The notes below the pieces were generated by a model. That model was not told the origin of the DNA. It worked only from the letters and a program-made list of their open reading frames with translations, and made no database searches. A stretch of 32,120 nucleotides of DNA, from assembly GCA_028686345.1 (NCBI GenBank), contig JAQUCE010000059.1:1-32120 (forward strand). The letters are read 5' to 3'. Position 1 is the first letter of the stretch. Each line of letters opens with the position of its first letter. The position numbers and the translations under genes are program-made. Origin of the DNA: Kiritimatiellia bacterium (GTDB lineage: Bacteria > Verrucomicrobiota > Kiritimatiellia > RFP12 > UBA1067). Positions 30,766 to 32,120 of the stretch are shown here, one piece after another.

Positions 30766-31482
30766 TCAACGAAGATTTGCAAACGCTGCCCGAAACATAT
30801 CAGACAAGCCTGTGATTTCACCAGGGGGAAGGTAATCACTAAGTTCTTCTTCAATGTCAGCATCTGTTAATGACGCGCAATAATTTCGAATCATGTCGTA
30901 AAAATCTTCAGTTGATGATCCCTTAAAATATGCAGATTTTTTTACTAATCTTGAATATGCTGGTTTTAAGAGTCGTTTTTTGAGTGCCTCTTCATCTGGA
31001 CGGACATTCATTCTGCAGAAAAACCAAATATCGTATATGTCCCGGATTAATCGCCGTTCATTCCATGCCGCCATTTTGTTTGCCATAGCAATTGAGAAAG
31101 CAAGAATTTTAATTGTTCGCGGCGGCAGCTTAAAAAGAGGAGACAAAAGTCGTGTCGTGGTGGTGGTGGTGGCGAGTTCCATCGCCGTCTTTGCTTCAAC
31201 CTGCACAGATGTTTCGCCAACGGTTATTTTTATTCGCAGACATTTAGAGTTCATCGAGTGTCGAATCTCTGCCCCAGGGATTTGTTTTAGACAGTTGACT
31301 ATGTCGTCTACGATATCTTTCTTTGATTTGAATGGAACAAATGCATAATCAAGATCATTGGTAAGACGTGGCGAACCCAGTATACGTAATACCATCCCAC
31401 CGCATAAAACTGCATTTCGGTCAAACCGCTGAGCAAACAAATCAATTATTTGAGCCAATAAAGCCTGTTCTTTTTCAATCAT
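30766..31482 (-). CDS. abiEii: AbiEii-family nucleotidyltransferase toxin (238 aa)
   Basis: Toxin of the type IV AbiE toxin-antitoxin and phage abortive infection system. The nucleotidyltransferase motif is GSPRLTNDLDYAF with Gly36, Ser37, Asp43 and Asp45. The second part has the family's ERRLIRDIYDIWFF helix near residue 145. The start overlaps the AbiEi stop by 8 bp, as usual. An odd run of six threonines (about residues 104-109, from ACC repeats) lies near the third acidic strand. It is a little shorter than many AbiEii proteins (about 260-300). Activity is not provable from sequence. Confidence 0.85.
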   Translation of the reverse strand: MIEKEQALLAQIIDLFAQRFDRNAVLCGGMVLRILGSPRLTNDLDYAFVPFKSKKDIVDDIVNCLKQIPGAEIRHSMNSKCLRIKITVGETSVQVEAKTAMELATTTTTTRLLSPLFKLPPRTIKILAFSIAMANKMAAWNERRLIRDIYDIWFFCRMNVRPDEEALKKRLLKPAYSRLVKKSAYFKGSSTEDFYDMIRNYCASLTDADIEEELSDYLPPGEITGLSDMFRAAFANLR

Positions 31483-32074
31483 ACTGCTGCCCTGTTAATT
31501 TTCTAAAGAATGAGACGAATTGCTTGTCGTACTTCTTAAGATACGAGGTTACAACGGCCATATCGATATCCTCCTGGTTAATATCAGTTGCCGGGTCGAA
31601 TGAAAAAACTTTTCCTTTGTAATAGTAGTAGTAGACATCCAGGAAAGCCTTTTCTTTATTCGCAATGTATTGCCCGTTGATGTAATCAAATCCAAAATAG
31701 AGGTGCGGGGCAATGCTGAGGTGTTCGATGGTGCCAAGCGCGCATTTATATATACGTGGTCGACCCTTCTTGACAGCCTGAATCCTGCGGGCGGGAATAG
31801 AGCCAATAATCGCTTTTTGTGCGAGTACAGTGCCTGTTGATATATAGGAATCCGGTTCAATGCGGCAACTGATGGCAGCTAAAGAGGCATCCGGGACAGC
31901 ATAAATACCCCGCTTTACCTTTATTAAATCTCCGGCTTCAACTAGATTCCGTACGGCTCGGAAGAGAGTAATCTCTGTATTTTCATCAAAGATCACTTTC
32001 AAATCGGGTAGAGTAAAAACTCCATCAAGCTCTTTGGAGAATCTTTGAATCGCTTTATATCTTTCTTTTGACAT
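31475..32074 (-). CDS. abiEi: AbiEi-family antitoxin and transcriptional repressor (199 aa)
   Basis: Partner of AbiEii. The N-terminal winged helix-turn-helix covers about residues 1-75 (FTLPDLKVIFDENTEITLFR, AVRNLVEAGDLIKVKRGIYAV); the C-terminal domain (IEHLSIAPHLYFGFDYINGQ, IANKEKAFLDVYYYYY) is the AbiEi antitoxin part. I choose ATG 32,074 (MSKERYK). The TTG at 32,083 falls inside the -10 element. No ribosome binding site precedes either, and the promoter position suggests a leaderless message. It is known that AbiEi represses its own promoter through inverted repeats, and one is present here. Confidence 0.87.
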   Translation of the reverse strand: MSKERYKAIQRFSKELDGVFTLPDLKVIFDENTEITLFRAVRNLVEAGDLIKVKRGIYAVPDASLAAISCRIEPDSYISTGTVLAQKAIIGSIPARRIQAVKKGRPRIYKCALGTIEHLSIAPHLYFGFDYINGQYIANKEKAFLDVYYYYYKGKVFSFDPATDINQEDIDMAVVTSYLKKYDKQFVSFFRKLTGQQYD

Positions 32075-32082
32075 GTACAACA

Positions 32083-32110
32083 AGTATCACAAATTGATGC
32101 TTTGTGTCAA
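32083..32110 (-). promoter_or_regulatory. abiE promoter with embedded operator-like inverted repeat
   Basis: On the minus strand: TTGACA (32,110-32,105), 16-bp spacer, GATACT (32,088-32,083) with an upstream TG. CACAAA (32,088-32,093) and TTTGTG (32,101-32,106) form an inverted repeat filling the spacer. A start 7 bp beyond the -10 would be about 2 nt before the abiEi ATG. Confidence 0.7.
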
Positions 32111-32120
32111 CGTTGCAAAC

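Overview
The window looks like a bacterial chromosome segment from the PVC side of the tree (Kiritimatiellota/Lentisphaerota/Verrucomicrobiota-like). That is inference from gene flavour: an oxidoreductase with a twin-arginine leader, SMP-30 and BD-FAE-type secreted hydrolases, an autotransporter-repeat remnant, and a short basic bS21. No rRNA or other decisive marker is present.

Layout. Positions 1-23,680 are housekeeping and metabolic genes separated by unusually repeat-rich gaps. In order they hold: a lone two-domain FtsX/MacB-type ABC permease (minus); a secreted SMP-30/gluconolactonase (minus); thiS-thiG (plus); a Gfo/Idh/MocA oxidoreductase (minus); a NIF-type Fe-S assembly pair nifU-nifS (plus); a PflX-like radical SAM protein, yebC and a small basic protein running into tRNA-Val (plus); an autotransporter-type pseudogene (minus); a spermidine-synthase-like protein and a tandem-duplicated secreted alpha/beta hydrolase (plus); tRNA-Phe (minus); a peptide-ABC permease pair followed by a coupled lysine-2,3-aminomutase-like protein (minus); a secreted EF-hand protein (plus); rpsU (minus); and tRNA-Tyr (plus).

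From about 23,680 to 32,120 the sequence is visibly AT-richer and reads as an accessory region. It contains a group II intron that has lost its reverse transcriptase, three decayed 5' ends of REP-associated tyrosine transposase (RAYT) genes, a cluster of secreted orphan proteins with a zinc-ribbon membrane protein, and four toxin-antitoxin loci: VapBC-like, RelBE-like, a ParE-like locus with a nonsense-mutated toxin, and a type IV AbiEi/AbiEii pair. The first three TA loci lie between 89-bp direct repeats.

The strongest unexplained signal is the intergenic repeat ecology. Arrays of CTTTGTCG spaced exactly 12 bp apart occur in many gaps. A palindromic REP-like family occurs three times, once as a 34-bp tandem array, and two copies bracket the ABC permease gene in inverted orientation. 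A ~100-bp MITE-like element with CTAAAGCAGC terminal inverted repeats occurs three times, and a GC-rich mosaic repeat four times. No CRISPR array, integrase or phage structural gene was recognised.
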